DNA of 64,000 nt from Rhodocyclaceae bacterium (GTDB lineage: Bacteria > Pseudomonadota > Gammaproteobacteria > Burkholderiales > Rhodocyclaceae). The notes under the pieces were generated by a model that searched no databases, had not been told where the DNA came from, and was given only the letters and a program-made list of their open reading frames with translations. This document shows, piece by piece, positions 42,601 to 55,570 of the stretch (positions are counted from its first letter, which is position 1; the number at the start of each line of letters is the position of its first letter). The DNA lies in contig JACAEF010000034.1 of assembly GCA_013388985.1 (NCBI GenBank), positions 35,868 to 99,867 of the forward strand, given 5' to 3'. A program made the translations under genes and the position numbers.

Positions 42601-43865
42601 TACCAAGCGAACCAGTTGGCGAAGTTGCGTAGCTCCTCGGCATAAGTGCAGGTCGGCCGATTCGTGCAATCGCTGCGATCAGAGCGATCGAGGGCAGTAA
42701 ACTCGCCCGTGTTGCAGGGGCCAGTGCGTTCGGTCACCGTGCCATTCGCAGCGACACACAGATTGCCATAGGTCGCTCTACTCGAGACGATATCGATACG
42801 CATGAAGCGACCACGGGCATAGGTTGGTCCCGTTGCGCTGACGCGCAGGGTCGGATACCGTGGATATTGGTAAGTCGTGTTCTTCAAGGCCTGGCAGCGA
42901 TCATTGGTGCCTGCCACAGCACCATCGACCAAACGGTCACGCCCGTACTGGTTGTTGCACCAACGCAAGGCGGCAGGATAGTTGTAGGTCAGCCCACCGA
43001 CCGTGGTCGGAGTCCAGGAGGCCACACAATTGGTCAGCTTGCGGTTGGTGCAGAATTCCCCCGGAATCATGACATAGTAATGCGGCCCGGCATCCCGGTT
43101 GCTCTGAATCTGAGGAGCGGTGGGTGTACCGGTGACGAAATTGCCGGTGCCCGTGGCGCGCACCGCATGCATCGTCGTGTAATTTTTACCGGCTACCGTT
43201 CCCGGGACGAGGTAGTTGTCAGCCCTTAGACAATCGGTATAGGAGGTATTCGTGCACCATTCGGTATCGGGAAATTGGGTGCGCAGATCGATGCCCTGTG
43301 TTCCGTACATCACCCCATAGGCATCCCAAGGGGTCGTACCCGTGCCATCGTAGGAGGTGCGACTCGATCCATCGGCATTCACCGGTGGTCGGTAGTAGAT
43401 CGTTGGGTTGTAGTAGACGGAATTGAAACCACCATTCACGACTTCATCGCGTGTCCCCCCTCCCGCAACAGGCACTTTCAGGGTCCAGGTGGTATGCGTC
43501 AAGAAAGGTGGCATGCCACGCTGATTGGTGCCACCGGTATAGACCGTGTCGATATTGCTGCCCGCCAGGTTCTGCGGCAGACAGACCCATGCACTAGAGT
43601 TGCTGCCAGGTTGCCGGCAACATTTCGTTCCCATTTCTCCATTGCTGTTCTTGCAATAGTTCTGGTCGCTGTAGCCTAGCCAATCGGGCAGATAATCAAA
43701 GCGCATCGAACCTGAATCGTCGAGGAGGAACATCAGGTTTGGCTTCACAGGCGAGGCCGTAGGCGTGATCAATGGACCACTCGCTATGTCTGTCGATGCC
43801 GTCCAGCCTGGCAAAGAGGTGAGACCGAAACAAAACATCACGGGAAGGAAACGGATGGCGTTCAT
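39630..43865 (-). CDS. pilY1: PilY1-like type IV pilus tip adhesin/assembly protein
   Basis: 1411 aa; VWA-like LLDDSGSMRFDYLPDW near N-terminus; PilY1 beta-propeller-like region GGQERWAYIPSMVIRDLYRLADKDYDTKHRYFVDGSPAVMDVKDGG. Confidence 0.9.
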   Translation of the reverse strand: MNAIRFLPVMFCFGLTSLPGWTASTDIASGPLITPTASPVKPNLMFLLDDSGSMRFDYLPDWLGYSDQNYCKNSNGEMGTKCCRQPGSNSSAWVCLPQNLAGSNIDTVYTGGTNQRGMPPFLTHTTWTLKVPVAGGGTRDEVVNGGFNSVYYNPTIYYRPPVNADGSSRTSYDGTGTTPWDAYGVMYGTQGIDLRTQFPDTEWCTNTSYTDCLRADNYLVPGTVAGKNYTTMHAVRATGTGNFVTGTPTAPQIQSNRDAGPHYYVMIPGEFCTNRKLTNCVASWTPTTVGGLTYNYPAALRWCNNQYGRDRLVDGAVAGTNDRCQALKNTTYQYPRYPTLRVSATGPTYARGRFMRIDIVSSRATYGNLCVAANGTVTERTGPCNTGEFTALDRSDRSDCTNRPTCTYAEELRNFANWFAWYRSRIQSAKSAISIAFQSVDDRYRVGFMTINGNTTGNRDLINIADFNFVAGPPASGHKQDWYNRLFSISPSGGTPLRESLSRVGRYFAKLSGLTGATDPMQYSCQKNFSIVTTDGYWNGSAGVRLDGSAIGNEDNTGMVIGGVGAGDMSANPPLPPIPFSDGWSGTLADVAAYYYKTDLRTTALNNCTGALGVSGGSVCTDNVPTKSGVDMNTAQHMVTYGVSLGIDGLMQYRADYKTPGSNPTTDPTNTDDYDAVSFRVAASTTNAANGICPWQTSGTCNWPQPSANSQANIDDLWHASVDGHGSYLLAKDPLTLSRGLRDIISDIWVDDGSNAAATTSNPNVTAGDNFVFSSKYWTQKWIGELIRESINTTTGAIAAGSDDWQAHTLLDAASWSARNILTFNAGGGNPRAFTWATLNAGACNPPANEQGCFAQSWISGGLAQYCSIGPLCLSTADQAAAAGQPLVDYLRGDKSNEDTANTTGFYRKREGRLGDIVNAEAVYVGKYLFDYGSGYPARNTPRADPTLYVAANDGMLHAFNATGASTGGGQERWAYIPSMVIRDLYRLADKDYDTKHRYFVDGSPAVMDVKDGGTWKTILVGGLAGGGPGYYALDITNQTAPQVLWEFRQKPGCTATTPTGAARYASSGIARMIEDCDLGYSYGNPVITKLPNGQWVVMVTSGYNNHVNGDGKSYLYVLDAMTGAVIYKVSTGVGDTTTPSGLARIAAWADDPLKDNTTKYVYGGDLLGKLWRFDFTGGGSPTVSLLYDAGPTQPITARPELAEVTKTNTSVKKRVVFFPTGRLLGNSDLANTQQQSFYGLWDWSGGTAPTGGLVNVPVSGGGGGRTGTIYDPNHDGVPDSVFDDDSKLGWKLDFPDAGERGVTDPTLVLGTLVFSTTKPGTPDPCNASGFTSWVYNIDFLSGHVVYVPGTTNTQMAVQYSGAATRTNVFSLPSGRVLSITRVTDQNVTNQVGNVRIKSKLKRISWRELTK

Positions 43866-43879
43866 TTGCGAACTCCTTC

Positions 43880-44536
43880 TCAAAGGGAGACGATGGCTTC
43901 GACGAAAGACGTCGTATTGCGCGGACCATCGATTCGAGTAATGATGCGGTAATACACACCCCCACCCATGTCAGCAGCCGATCCGACGAGCGAGACCGTA
44001 TCGTGGCGTTTAGACCCCCCTCCCAGCAGGCGGCTCGTATCCCACGTCTGGGCACAATAAACAGGAGGCGTGGCCGTCGGATCGGGCGCGCCGTTGGCCG
44101 TACAAAGGCGCTGGATCAAAAATTTCACCTCAAAGCCGGTGTTTTGGTCTGCTGGCAAAGCCGATGGGCTATGTGCGCCCGCATAGCTATTCCACCAGGT
44201 GAGCCAATTCTGTCCAGCAGAGGGCTGATGAGGAGGTGCCCCAAAAGAATCGAGAGCGTCGCCAATATAGAAAGGCGTATAAACATAACCGGGTGCCCCC
44301 GTATCCCTGTGCAGAGTTGCTATGCTTGCCGTTGCAAGCCAGGATACGGCTTCTTCGATACCACGATCGCCCTGACTTACCGTGCTTTTCTGCATCGCCA
44401 GGTTGCCGGCCATCAGCACTCCGCTGTCCACCGTACGGAATAGCGCGATGCCGGAGAGCAGCATCGCCACGAGCACGATCAGCGCGAGGAAGAGGATCAC
44501 CCCGCGCTGCCGGGAGGGAATCGTTCGCCTTTTCAT
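43880..44536 (-). CDS. pilX: Minor pilin assembly protein PilX
   Basis: RQRGVILFLALIVLVAMLLSGIALFRTVDSGVLMAGNLAM. Confidence 0.85.
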   Translation of the reverse strand: MKRRTIPSRQRGVILFLALIVLVAMLLSGIALFRTVDSGVLMAGNLAMQKSTVSQGDRGIEEAVSWLATASIATLHRDTGAPGYVYTPFYIGDALDSFGAPPHQPSAGQNWLTWWNSYAGAHSPSALPADQNTGFEVKFLIQRLCTANGAPDPTATPPVYCAQTWDTSRLLGGGSKRHDTVSLVGSAADMGGGVYYRIITRIDGPRNTTSFVEAIVSL

Positions 44537-45741
44537 CGCTGACCTCCCTGCCAGATAACATTGCGCAATGGCACGATCGTGCGCGCGACCCGATAGCGGT
44601 AGTATTGATCAGGAACATTCCAGACCGGCCCCTGGGTCAGAGGTCCGTCAGCGGCATTGGCATTGTCGGGCCACAGCTTGAGTGTTACCGGGCTGACCGG
44701 ATCTTTCTCCGCCTGGCCGCTCCTCGTCACCACGGCAAGCTGGATGGCCAAAACACGCGACCAATCTTCGGCGCGGACGGTCTGGTCGGCATCCGAACCC
44801 GGCGCATCGGTCAGGCCAGTATCACTGCCTGGACAGCTGCCGCCCGGCGTCAGCCGGGTCTTGCAGAAGGCATCGACGACGCCATCGGCAGGTGTCGAAG
44901 TATCGAACCCGTATTGCGCCACCAATGCGACCACATCGTTGGCGACCGGCGTCCAGACTTGCGGATTGTTGATCGCGCCCGCATCGGCGCAGTTCGAGGC
45001 GGTGAAATCGCAACGGGTCAGCATGCCATTACGCACGGTATAAACCACGAACGACGGTTTGGGCTGGGATGATGGTGGGGGCAAAGGCTGCGGTGGAACC
45101 GTCAGTTGCATCACCCTTGCATTGTCGGTGCTGTAACCAGCAAACATGGGGGTTTGAACTTGTACCTGATCATCGACATTGGGTGGATTAACCAGACTTG
45201 CCTTTGTCAAAGTGCAATCCTGGCCGGCTTCGGCAATCAATAAGTATGCTCCAGCAGAGATTCCGCTTTTGTTGACCAAGTGAATCACACCATCGCCTGC
45301 GTTAGCCGCTAGCGCCAGGCGGCTGCCTTCGATCAGGGTCGCGCCATTCCCGGCCGAGATGATCAACATGTCAGAACCCGGATCCCCCGGCGGTATCCCC
45401 CATCGGTTGGCGATGTGACCAACAGCAGCGCCATCCGGAACGATGCTGACCGGTTGAAGGGTGAGATTGTTGAAGCCGGCAAAGCTCGAGCGGATGTTGC
45501 AGCCGAGCGCCTGACGATCGAGGAAACCATACCCCGCTCGCTGCATTTCGCGCTCGATCTGATACAAAGCGACGAGCGCACCCGATTGCGCCTCGCCAAG
45601 GCTGCCGAGCGCACGCTTGCCCGCCTCGCCGCTTATATACACCTGCATGATCGCGATGGTACCGATCATCGCGATCACCAGGGCGACCAAAAGCTCGATC
45701 AGGCTGAAACCACGGGATGTGAGAGGAGACATGGCGCGCAT
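44533..45741 (-). CDS. pilW: Minor pilin PilW
   Basis: MSPLTSRGFSLIELLVALVIAMIGTIAIMQVYISGEAGKRALG. Confidence 0.87.
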   Translation of the reverse strand: MRAMSPLTSRGFSLIELLVALVIAMIGTIAIMQVYISGEAGKRALGSLGEAQSGALVALYQIEREMQRAGYGFLDRQALGCNIRSSFAGFNNLTLQPVSIVPDGAAVGHIANRWGIPPGDPGSDMLIISAGNGATLIEGSRLALAANAGDGVIHLVNKSGISAGAYLLIAEAGQDCTLTKASLVNPPNVDDQVQVQTPMFAGYSTDNARVMQLTVPPQPLPPPSSQPKPSFVVYTVRNGMLTRCDFTASNCADAGAINNPQVWTPVANDVVALVAQYGFDTSTPADGVVDAFCKTRLTPGGSCPGSDTGLTDAPGSDADQTVRAEDWSRVLAIQLAVVTRSGQAEKDPVSPVTLKLWPDNANAADGPLTQGPVWNVPDQYYRYRVARTIVPLRNVIWQGGQR

Positions 45742-45744
45742 GAT

Positions 45745-46173
45745 TCACCTTCTGATCTGGGCGACGACGACGTGGCGGTGCGGTGTCGCTTCGGTAGGCG
45801 CCTGCCATGAGATCGTGATCGTTACGATGTTGTCGGCACTGATCGAGACGGTCGGCTCGTTGCTACCCGTAGTGCCCGGCAAACCGGTAGTCGCAGCCCA
45901 GATTTGGTTACGCCAAGCAACGAATTTCGGCCCGCCCATCGAAGAGTCATATTGAGCCGCCAGCGTGGAGGGATCGTCCGCCCACATCTGACTGATCAGT
46001 TGATCGGCATACATCGCCGCTTCGGCACGGTATTTGGCCTCGCCGGTGAGCTGGGAGGCCGTTGCCTGCATGCCCAACAAGCCCAGCACGCCAAAAGCAA
46101 AGATCAACAGTGCGACGAGCACTTCGAGTAAGGTAGCGCCAGCCTGTATTCTTCTCATGTTTGAGCCCCTCAA
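45745..46173 (-). CDS. pilV: Minor pilin PilV
   Basis: QAGATLLEVLVALLIFAFGVLGLLGMQATA. Confidence 0.87.
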   Translation of the reverse strand: MRGSNMRRIQAGATLLEVLVALLIFAFGVLGLLGMQATASQLTGEAKYRAEAAMYADQLISQMWADDPSTLAAQYDSSMGGPKFVAWRNQIWAATTGLPGTTGSNEPTVSISADNIVTITISWQAPTEATPHRHVVVAQIRR

Positions 46174-46733
46174 CAGGCCTGCGGATCGCCTGCCGGCCGC
46201 TGCGGATCACACAGGCGCACTTCACCCCCCAGCGCCACGGTGATGCGCAGACAGCGGATCGAGCCGCCAGCACTTTCACAGGCCCCCACGGCAGGATTCG
46301 TGATATCGATATTCAAGACCGCCGGTGGCGCAGCAGGCTGGCTGCGGCGACCGAGATTGTCGAAAACGATATCGACGTTGCCTCCCGCCATCATTGCTTC
46401 GACCGCACCGCCCTCGGCGGCGGATTTTTGCTGGATCACCGTGGCGTCGGGCAACAGTACCTGCCACCCGCCGCCCACTCCGCTGGCGGGAATGAAACGG
46501 AATGTGACATCTACGTTGCGCTTCAATGCCTCGCCACGCGCATATTGCAAACCAGAGAGCACGCCGTCGGCCACCGCGCGCACGCGCAGATTTGCGAGCA
46601 TCGTCACGAAGCCGGGATAAGCGATCAATAGCAGGAAGGCGAGCAACGCGATGGTCACCATCAGCTCAACGAGGGTAAAGCCCTGTCCATGACGCCATTT
46701 CATGAACATGAACCACCTCTTCTGATCACCCAA
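46170..46733 (-). CDS. fimT: GspH/FimT-type minor pseudopilin
   Basis: [65 protein letters not shown]. Confidence 0.85.
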   Translation of the reverse strand: MGDQKRWFMFMKWRHGQGFTLVELMVTIALLAFLLLIAYPGFVTMLANLRVRAVADGVLSGLQYARGEALKRNVDVTFRFIPASGVGGGWQVLLPDATVIQQKSAAEGGAVEAMMAGGNVDIVFDNLGRRSQPAAPPAVLNIDITNPAVGACESAGGSIRCLRITVALGGEVRLCDPQRPAGDPQAC

Positions 46734-47134
46734 CAGTTGGCGTTGGCCGTCCAGCCTGAAGGAACGGCGGTCGTTGCCCGTGCATTGTCCTGATCAATCG
46801 TGTAGGTGAAGCCGGCAGTACGTTCCCCCACTTTGCCGTCCGCCTGAATGGTGTAGGTCGTCGGGGACAGGTTTGAACACGTATAGTTAAAAAAACGTCC
46901 AGTCGGCAATGGTGCGACTGTGTTCGCTGCACAAGCGCCCACATAGGTACGGTTGTCGAGGAAATAGGTTTCCATTTTCGTGCGCATCGCCACCAGCTCA
47001 CCATGCGCCTCGGACAATGCGCCACGCAACAGATAGTCGTTGTATGCGGGCAACGCAACGGCCGCCAAGATGGCGACGATGGCGACGGTGATCATCAACT
47101 CGATCAGGGTGAAACCACGCAGCACCTGTTTCAT
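46700..47134 (-). CDS. pilE: PilE-like type IV pilin
   Basis: [59 protein letters not shown]. Confidence 0.88.
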   Translation of the reverse strand: MKQVLRGFTLIELMITVAIVAILAAVALPAYNDYLLRGALSEAHGELVAMRTKMETYFLDNRTYVGACAANTVAPLPTGRFFNYTCSNLSPTTYTIQADGKVGERTAGFTYTIDQDNARATTAVPSGWTANANCWVIRRGGSCS

Positions 47135-47240
47135 GGATCGCTCCTCTTCTACTCTGATTGGAATTTATGCCGCCCGTATCGGCGAGGCCAGCACGAGCCG
47201 ACGAGCGGCAGCTGTCGGCCGGCGAACGGTGAGTTGGCCG

Positions 47241-48170
47241 TCAGTCCAGTTCCTTCGGCAACGGAAACCGCACGCCCTCGTCGTGCAGCGCGATCTCCGG
47301 TCGCGCTGCACCGGTGAGGCAGGCGACGGCCTGGACGACCTCCTCGACCAGCATCTCGGGCGCCGAGGCGCCGGCCGTGATGCCCACCGCTTCCGCGCCA
47401 TCGAACCACTCGGGGCGGATCTCGCTGGCGCGGTCGATCAGATAAGCGCGGGCGCCCTGCTGCTCGGCCACTTCGCGCAGCCGGTTCGAATTGGAGCTGT
47501 TCGGCGAGCCGACGACGAGGATCACGTCGCAGGTCTGGGCGAGCTTTCGCACCGCATCCTGGCGGTTTTGCGTGGCGTAGCAGATGTCGTCCTTCTTTGG
47601 GCCGACGATGCCGGGAAAGCGCGCTTTCAGCGCCGCGACGATGGCCGCCGCATCATCGACCGACAGTGTGGTCTGCGTCACATACGCCAAAGGGGGTGCC
47701 GTGTCACCAGCGCCGACTTTCAGCGTGGCGACATCGGCGACGCTTTCGACCAGATACATGCCATCCGGCCACTGCCCCATCGTGCCTTCGACTTCCGGGT
47801 GGCCCTTGTGGCCGATCATGATCACCTCACGGCCGGCCTTGCGATGGCGCTCGACTTCGAGATGCACCTTGGTCACCAGCGGGCAGGTGGCGTCGAAGAC
47901 CGTCAGCTTGCGCCGCTCGGCTTCGAGACGCACGCGCTTGGGCACGCCGTGGGCGGAAAAGATCACCGTCGCACCGTCCGGCACTTCGTCGAGCTCATGG
48001 ACGAAGATGGCGCCCTTGGCTTTGAGATCATCGACGACGAAGCGGTTATGCACGACCTCATGCCGCACGTAGATCGGCGCGCCGAATTTTGCCAGCGCCG
48101 TCTCGACGATGCTGATCGCGCGTTCGACGCCGGCGCAGAAACCGCGGGGGTTGGCGAGGAGGATGTTCAT
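47241..48170 (-). CDS. ispH: 4-hydroxy-3-methylbut-2-enyl diphosphate reductase
   Basis: [66 protein letters not shown]. Confidence 0.96.
   Translation of the reverse strand: MNILLANPRGFCAGVERAISIVETALAKFGAPIYVRHEVVHNRFVVDDLKAKGAIFVHELDEVPDGATVIFSAHGVPKRVRLEAERRKLTVFDATCPLVTKVHLEVERHRKAGREVIMIGHKGHPEVEGTMGQWPDGMYLVESVADVATLKVGAGDTAPPLAYVTQTTLSVDDAAAIVAALKARFPGIVGPKKDDICYATQNRQDAVRKLAQTCDVILVVGSPNSSNSNRLREVAEQQGARAYLIDRASEIRPEWFDGAEAVGITAGASAPEMLVEEVVQAVACLTGAARPEIALHDEGVRFPLPKELD
47694..47721 (+). repeat. DR28 dispersed repeat copy 9 (in frame inside ispH)
   Basis: GGGTGCCGTGTCACCAGCGCCGACTTTC; encodes KVGAGDTAP. Confidence 0.8.
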
Positions 48171-48556
48171 CGATGCACCTCGACCAGTTCGGAGTAAACG
48201 GCAAGCAGCCGATCCGCAGTGATGAGGCGCAAGCCCTCTTCGAGGGCCTGCGCCACCAGCAGACGATCGAACGGATCGCGATGATGCCAAGGCAGCCGGG
48301 CGAGATGCAGGGTCTGGCGGGCGGTGAGCGGAAGCTCGACGAAATCGCTGTCCTGCGCTGCCTGCATGATCTCTTGCGGATCGAATGAAAAGTCGGCACG
48401 CCCCAGCGATGTCTTGAGCGCGATCTCGGCGATCGATACCGCGCTGAAAAACACCTCATTGTGCCGATCCGCGAGCCGCTCTTGCAATGGGGCCGAGAGA
48501 CTTTCCGGGCGATAAATCGCCCATAGGAGTACTTGTGTATCGATGAGGAGCCGCAT
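48167..48556 (-). CDS. PIN-domain (VapC-like) toxin
   Basis: [21 protein letters not shown]...[44 protein letters not shown]. Confidence 0.9.
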   Translation of the reverse strand: MRLLIDTQVLLWAIYRPESLSAPLQERLADRHNEVFFSAVSIAEIALKTSLGRADFSFDPQEIMQAAQDSDFVELPLTARQTLHLARLPWHHRDPFDRLLVAQALEEGLRLITADRLLAVYSELVEVHR

Positions 48557-48810
48557 CAGCGGTCCTCTTCAGACCGACGATAAAACATCGTTTCGATTTC
48601 CGTGGCGAAGGGTGTGTCGATGTCGTCTGGCACCGAGCGCTTTCCTGCAAGGATGCCGAGGCGGCGTGGGGTGCTTTCTGTCTTTCCCATCGGCACGAGG
48701 CGCGCCACGGGACGGCCGGCCCGGGCGATGACGATCTCGTCGCCCCCAGCCGCCCGTTCGAGCAGACGGGAAAGATGGGTCTTCGCCTCGTGAACATTGA
48801 CGGTTTCCAT
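48556..48810 (-). CDS. Phd/YefM/VapB-like antitoxin
   Basis: METVNVHEAKTHLSRLLERAAGGDEIVIARAGRPVARLVP; shares 1 nt with downstream PIN gene. Confidence 0.9.
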   Translation of the reverse strand: METVNVHEAKTHLSRLLERAAGGDEIVIARAGRPVARLVPMGKTESTPRRLGILAGKRSVPDDIDTPFATEIETMFYRRSEEDR

Positions 48811-48871
48811 ATGCCACCCTTTTCAAACCTAGCTTAGTCTAGTCATCTTGCTGGAGATACGCAAGGATCGC

Positions 48872-49306
48872 TCAGAGTATCCCGATCACCTCGACCTCGA
48901 AGCGGATCGACTTGCCGGCGAGCGGATGGTTGAAATCCACCAACGCGGTCTCCCCGTCGATCTCGCGCACCAGCCCGGCGAACTTGGCCCCATTCGGCGC
49001 CGCGAATTCGACCAGCGTCAGCACGCCGATGTCGGCGCCGCCGTTGGGCAGCTCTTCGACCGGCATGCGCTTCATCAGCTGCGGGTTGTGGGCGCCGAAG
49101 GCCTGATGCGGTTCGAGCAGGAAGACATGGCGCTCGCCGACCGGCAGGTCTTCGAGGCAGGCTTCGAGGGTGGGCGCGAGCTCGCCGCTGCCCAGTTGCA
49201 GGGTGGCGGGCGTGCTGCCGAAGGTGGAGACGATCTCGATGTCGTCGGCGGTGGCGACGCGGTAGTGCAGCGTCACGAGGTTGTCGAGCTTGACGCGTTC
49301 AGTCAT
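48872..49306 (-). CDS. fkpB: FKBP-type peptidyl-prolyl isomerase (SlpA/FkpB-like)
   Basis: VTLHYRVATADDIEIVSTFGSTPATLQLGSGELAPTLEACLEDLPVGERHVFLLEPHQAFG. Confidence 0.9.
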   Translation of the reverse strand: MTERVKLDNLVTLHYRVATADDIEIVSTFGSTPATLQLGSGELAPTLEACLEDLPVGERHVFLLEPHQAFGAHNPQLMKRMPVEELPNGGADIGVLTLVEFAAPNGAKFAGLVREIDGETALVDFNHPLAGKSIRFEVEVIGIL

Positions 49307-49763
49307 GGGACTTGTGCCTGAGTTGGTGCCAGAGCAGCAGTATGACACCGAGGGTGATCGCCGAGTCGGCGACGTTGAAGGCCGGCCAGTGCCAGCCCGC
49401 GTAATGGACATCGAGGAAGTCGACGACCGCGCCGAAACGGATGCGGTCGATGACGTTGCCGAGCGCGCCGCCGAGGATCAGTGCCAGCGCGGCGGGCATC
49501 AGCCGTTCCCCGGCATGGCGGAGGATCAGCACCGCCAGCCAGGCGGAAATGCCCAGCGCGAGCGCGATGAAAAACCATTTTTGCCAGCCCCCGGCATCGG
49601 CGAGGAAGGAAAACGAGGCGCCGGGGTTCATCACCAGCACGAGGTTGAAAAACGGTGCGACGGCGACGCTCTCGTGCAGATGAAAGACGGCCAGCACCCA
49701 ATTCTTGGTGACCTGGTCGAGCAGGATCACCGCGCCGGCAAAGGCGAACCAGCGGACAGGCAT
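49299..49763 (-). CDS. lspA: Lipoprotein signal peptidase
   Basis: VILLDQVTKNWVLAVF; NPGASFSFLAD; GGALGNVIDRIRFGAVVDFLDVHYAGWHWPAFNVADSAI. Confidence 0.95.
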   Translation of the reverse strand: MPVRWFAFAGAVILLDQVTKNWVLAVFHLHESVAVAPFFNLVLVMNPGASFSFLADAGGWQKWFFIALALGISAWLAVLILRHAGERLMPAALALILGGALGNVIDRIRFGAVVDFLDVHYAGWHWPAFNVADSAITLGVILLLWHQLRHKSHD

Positions 49764-49774
49764 TTTCTTCACGG

Positions 49775-50170
49775 TCAGGCGGATATCAGCAGCGGAGCGA
49801 GCTCCGGGTAGCGGCGGAACTCGCCATCCAGGCTGATCAAAGGGCATCGATGCCACAAGGCAGTGGCGATGATGAAACGATCGGCGGGATCGCGATGGAC
49901 CAAGGGCAGTTCGGCGGCGAGTCTGGCGATGTCGCATGTCAGGGGGAGAGCGTGGACCGATGACTCGGTCAATGCGGCTTCGAGCCAGGCATCGAGCGGC
50001 AGACCGGTTGCGACCTTGCCCATCCGGACGAGATGGGCCAGCTCCCAGCACGAAACCACCGACACCGCCAGGCGTGACGCCTCGTCGATGGTTTGTTGCA
50101 ATTTCTGCGGCAGAGGGCCGGTATCGGGCGCAACCCACCGCAGCCAGATATGCGTATCAAGCAGGATCAC
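49775..50170 (-). CDS. PIN-domain toxin (second module)
   Basis: MILLDTHIWLRWVAPDTGPLPQ...LPLVHRDPADRFIIATALWHRCPLISLDGEFRRYPEL. Confidence 0.9.
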   Translation of the reverse strand: MILLDTHIWLRWVAPDTGPLPQKLQQTIDEASRLAVSVVSCWELAHLVRMGKVATGLPLDAWLEAALTESSVHALPLTCDIARLAAELPLVHRDPADRFIIATALWHRCPLISLDGEFRRYPELAPLLISA

Positions 50171-50403
50171 CGCAGGACATCCCAGTCGCTTTCCGGAACG
50201 ATGGGCTTGAGCAGTTCCTCCGCATCGACGAGCAGACGCGTGTCCCGCAGCTTTGGCGAGGGACGGCGGGATGCCACAGGCTGCGGCGTTTCATTGGCGG
50301 CTGGCAGCACCGTGACGATCACTCGGGCTTTCTCCAAAGGGGGAGGTTGATCGATCCACCGGATCGTGCCGTGATCGTAAACCGCTTCATAGCTGTTGAG
50401 CAT
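50167..50403 (-). CDS. Putative antitoxin of second PIN module
   Basis: 78 aa MLNSYEAVYDHGTIRWIDQPPPLEKARVIVTVLP..., 4-bp overlap with PIN gene; DUF2281/DUF104-like by recall. Confidence 0.75.
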   Translation of the reverse strand: MLNSYEAVYDHGTIRWIDQPPPLEKARVIVTVLPAANETPQPVASRRPSPKLRDTRLLVDAEELLKPIVPESDWDVLR

Positions 50404-50444
50404 GTCGCATCTCCACCGGAGGCTGCACCGTTTTCATCATACGC

Positions 50445-53312
<2,868 letters not shown>

Positions 53313-53317
53313 CTTGC

Positions 53318-54256
53318 TCACTCGTCGGTCAGCCTGCTGGTGAAATACTTGCGCGTCACCGCCACGTCGCAGGCGATCTGGGCGGCGAGCGCGTCGAACG
53401 AGTCGAACTTCATCTCCTCGCGCAGCTTGTGCAGGAAATGCACGGTGACGTGCGCGCCGTAGATGTCCTGATCGAAATCGAACAGGTGCACTTCGAGCAC
53501 CGGACGCAAGCCCTGCCCCAATGTCGGCCGCACGCCGAGGCTGGCCGCGCCCGGCAGGTGGCGCTTGTCGAGGCCCGACACCGTCGCGGCGAAGACGCCG
53601 GTGAGCGCCACGCGCTTGCGCTTCAACTGGACGTTCGCGGTCGGCCAGCCGAGCCGGCGGCCGATCTTGCCGCCGTGGACGACGCGACCGGAGATGCAGT
53701 AAGGCCGCCCCAGCAGGCGCGCGGCATGTTCGAGATCGCCTCTGCTCAGCGCCTCGCGCACGGCAGAACTGGAAACGCGCTCGCCGTCGATCTCGATGGT
53801 GTGCATCGCCTCGACACCGAAGCCGAGCCGCCGGCCGGCGGCGGCGAGCATGGCGAAGTCGCCGGCACGCCCCTTGCCGAAGCGGAAATCGTCGCCGATG
53901 ATCAGATGGCGCACGCCCAACCCGCGCACCAGGATGCGCTCGACGAATTCCTCCGCGGTGAGCGCCGCGAGCTTGCGGTTGAAATGCAGCAGATGCACCT
54001 CGTCGATGCCGCAGGCATCGAGCAGGCCGAGCTTCTCGCGCAAGGAGGTGAGGCGCGCTGGCGCCTGCTCGGGTGCGAACAGCTCGCGCGGATGGGGCTC
54101 GAAGGTCATCACCGCGGCCGGCAGGCCGAACTGGCGCGCCGTCTCGGTCAGCCGTTCGAGAAGCGCGCGATGCCCCAGATGCACGCCATCGAAGTTGCCG
54201 ATGGCGAGCACGCGGGACGAAGTCGCTTGCGCAGGAATGGTTCGAAAAAACTGCAT
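53318..54256 (-). CDS. ribF: Bifunctional riboflavin kinase/FAD synthetase
   Basis: [47 protein letters not shown]. Confidence 0.95.
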   Translation of the reverse strand: MQFFRTIPAQATSSRVLAIGNFDGVHLGHRALLERLTETARQFGLPAAVMTFEPHPRELFAPEQAPARLTSLREKLGLLDACGIDEVHLLHFNRKLAALTAEEFVERILVRGLGVRHLIIGDDFRFGKGRAGDFAMLAAAGRRLGFGVEAMHTIEIDGERVSSSAVREALSRGDLEHAARLLGRPYCISGRVVHGGKIGRRLGWPTANVQLKRKRVALTGVFAATVSGLDKRHLPGAASLGVRPTLGQGLRPVLEVHLFDFDQDIYGAHVTVHFLHKLREEMKFDSFDALAAQIACDVAVTRKYFTSRLTDE

Positions 54257-54298
54257 TGCCGCAGGGAAGGAATGGCTGCCGGGAAACGGCGGATTGTA

Positions 54299-55570
54299 TC
54301 AGCCGAGCCGCGCCAGCTTCGATTTCGCCGCGGGCGGGTTCTGCGCGAAATAGCGCTTCATGCCGGAGAGCAGGGCCTCGGCCATCTGGTCCTGATAGGC
54401 TTCGTCGGTGAGGCGCTTTTCTTCCTCGGGATTGGAGATGAACGCGGTCTCGACGAGGATCGACGGGATGTCCGGCGCCTTGAGCACCGCAAAGCCCGCC
54501 TGCTCGACATGTCCCTTGTGCAGGTTGTTGATGCCGCCGAGCTCATTGAGCACCGCGCGGCCGAGCTTGAGGCTGTCGTTGATCGTCGCCGTCTGCGACA
54601 GATCGAGCAGAGTGCGCGCCAGATGCGGATCCTTGGTGCCGAGATTGACGCCGCCGATCAGGTCGGCGGCGTTCTCGCGGTCGGCGAGCCAGCGCGCGGC
54701 GGACGAGGAGGCGCCGTTTTCCGACAGCACGAACACCGACGAGCCGCGCGCGGTCGGCTTCATGAAGGCATCGGCATGCACCGAGACGAACAGATCGGCC
54801 TGCACGCGCCGCGCTTTCGCGACGCGCTGCTGGAGCGGGATGAAATAGTCGCCATCGCGTGTCAAGAGCGCGCGCATGTTGGGCGTCGCGTCGATCTTCG
54901 CCTTCAGCCGCCGCGCGATCGCCAGCGTGACGTCCTTCTCGCGGCTGCCGCCGGCACCGATCGCGCCCGGATCCTCGCCGCCGTGGCCGGGGTCGATGAC
55001 GATGGTGACCAGCCGGGCGACATCCGGCGTCTGCGCATGCGGCTTGCGATCGGCTGCCGCGAAAGGGTCGCCCTGGGCGAACGGATCGTCCTGGCCGCGC
55101 TTTTCCAGCAAGGCAAGCAGCGGATCGGGCGGCTCGGCAGGATAGAGATCGATCACCAGCCGGTGTCCATAGCTGCCGACCGGCTTGAGCGTGAACAGCT
55201 GCGGCTTCACCTCGCCCTTGAGCTCGATGACGATGCGCGCAACACCCGGCTTGAAGCGGCCGGCGCGGATCAGCTTGATCTGGGGATCGCTGTCTAAGAT
55301 CTTCCCCGGCAGGCTGGCGAGCACCGAATTGAACTCGACGCCTTCGAGGTCGAGCACGAGCCGGTCCGGGTCCTTCAGCACCATCTGCCTGAAGTCGATC
55401 GGCTGATCGTGCTCGATGGTCACGCGCGTGTAATCGGGCGCTGGCCAGACACGCACGCCGAGCAGCGTCGGCGCCGCCGACCATGCCGTTGGCGTGACCA
55501 GCAGAGTCAGGACGGCGCAGCCGCCGCGGAGGAATTCACGGCGGGTGAAACCGGCAACATCGCTAGCCAT
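54299..55570 (-). CDS. amiC: N-acetylmuramoyl-L-alanine amidase (AmiC-like) with Tat-like signal
   Basis: [19 protein letters not shown] Tat-like; AMIN region; [47 protein letters not shown]. Confidence 0.92.
   Translation of the reverse strand: MASDVAGFTRREFLRGGCAVLTLLVTPTAWSAAPTLLGVRVWPAPDYTRVTIEHDQPIDFRQMVLKDPDRLVLDLEGVEFNSVLASLPGKILDSDPQIKLIRAGRFKPGVARIVIELKGEVKPQLFTLKPVGSYGHRLVIDLYPAEPPDPLLALLEKRGQDDPFAQGDPFAAADRKPHAQTPDVARLVTIVIDPGHGGEDPGAIGAGGSREKDVTLAIARRLKAKIDATPNMRALLTRDGDYFIPLQQRVAKARRVQADLFVSVHADAFMKPTARGSSVFVLSENGASSSAARWLADRENAADLIGGVNLGTKDPHLARTLLDLSQTATINDSLKLGRAVLNELGGINNLHKGHVEQAGFAVLKAPDIPSILVETAFISNPEEEKRLTDEAYQDQMAEALLSGMKRYFAQNPPAAKSKLARLG

Noticed and set aside
46700-47134. 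PilE-like gene as the major pilin with a silent pilS cassette system
   Set aside because: No additional partial pilin copies found in the window.
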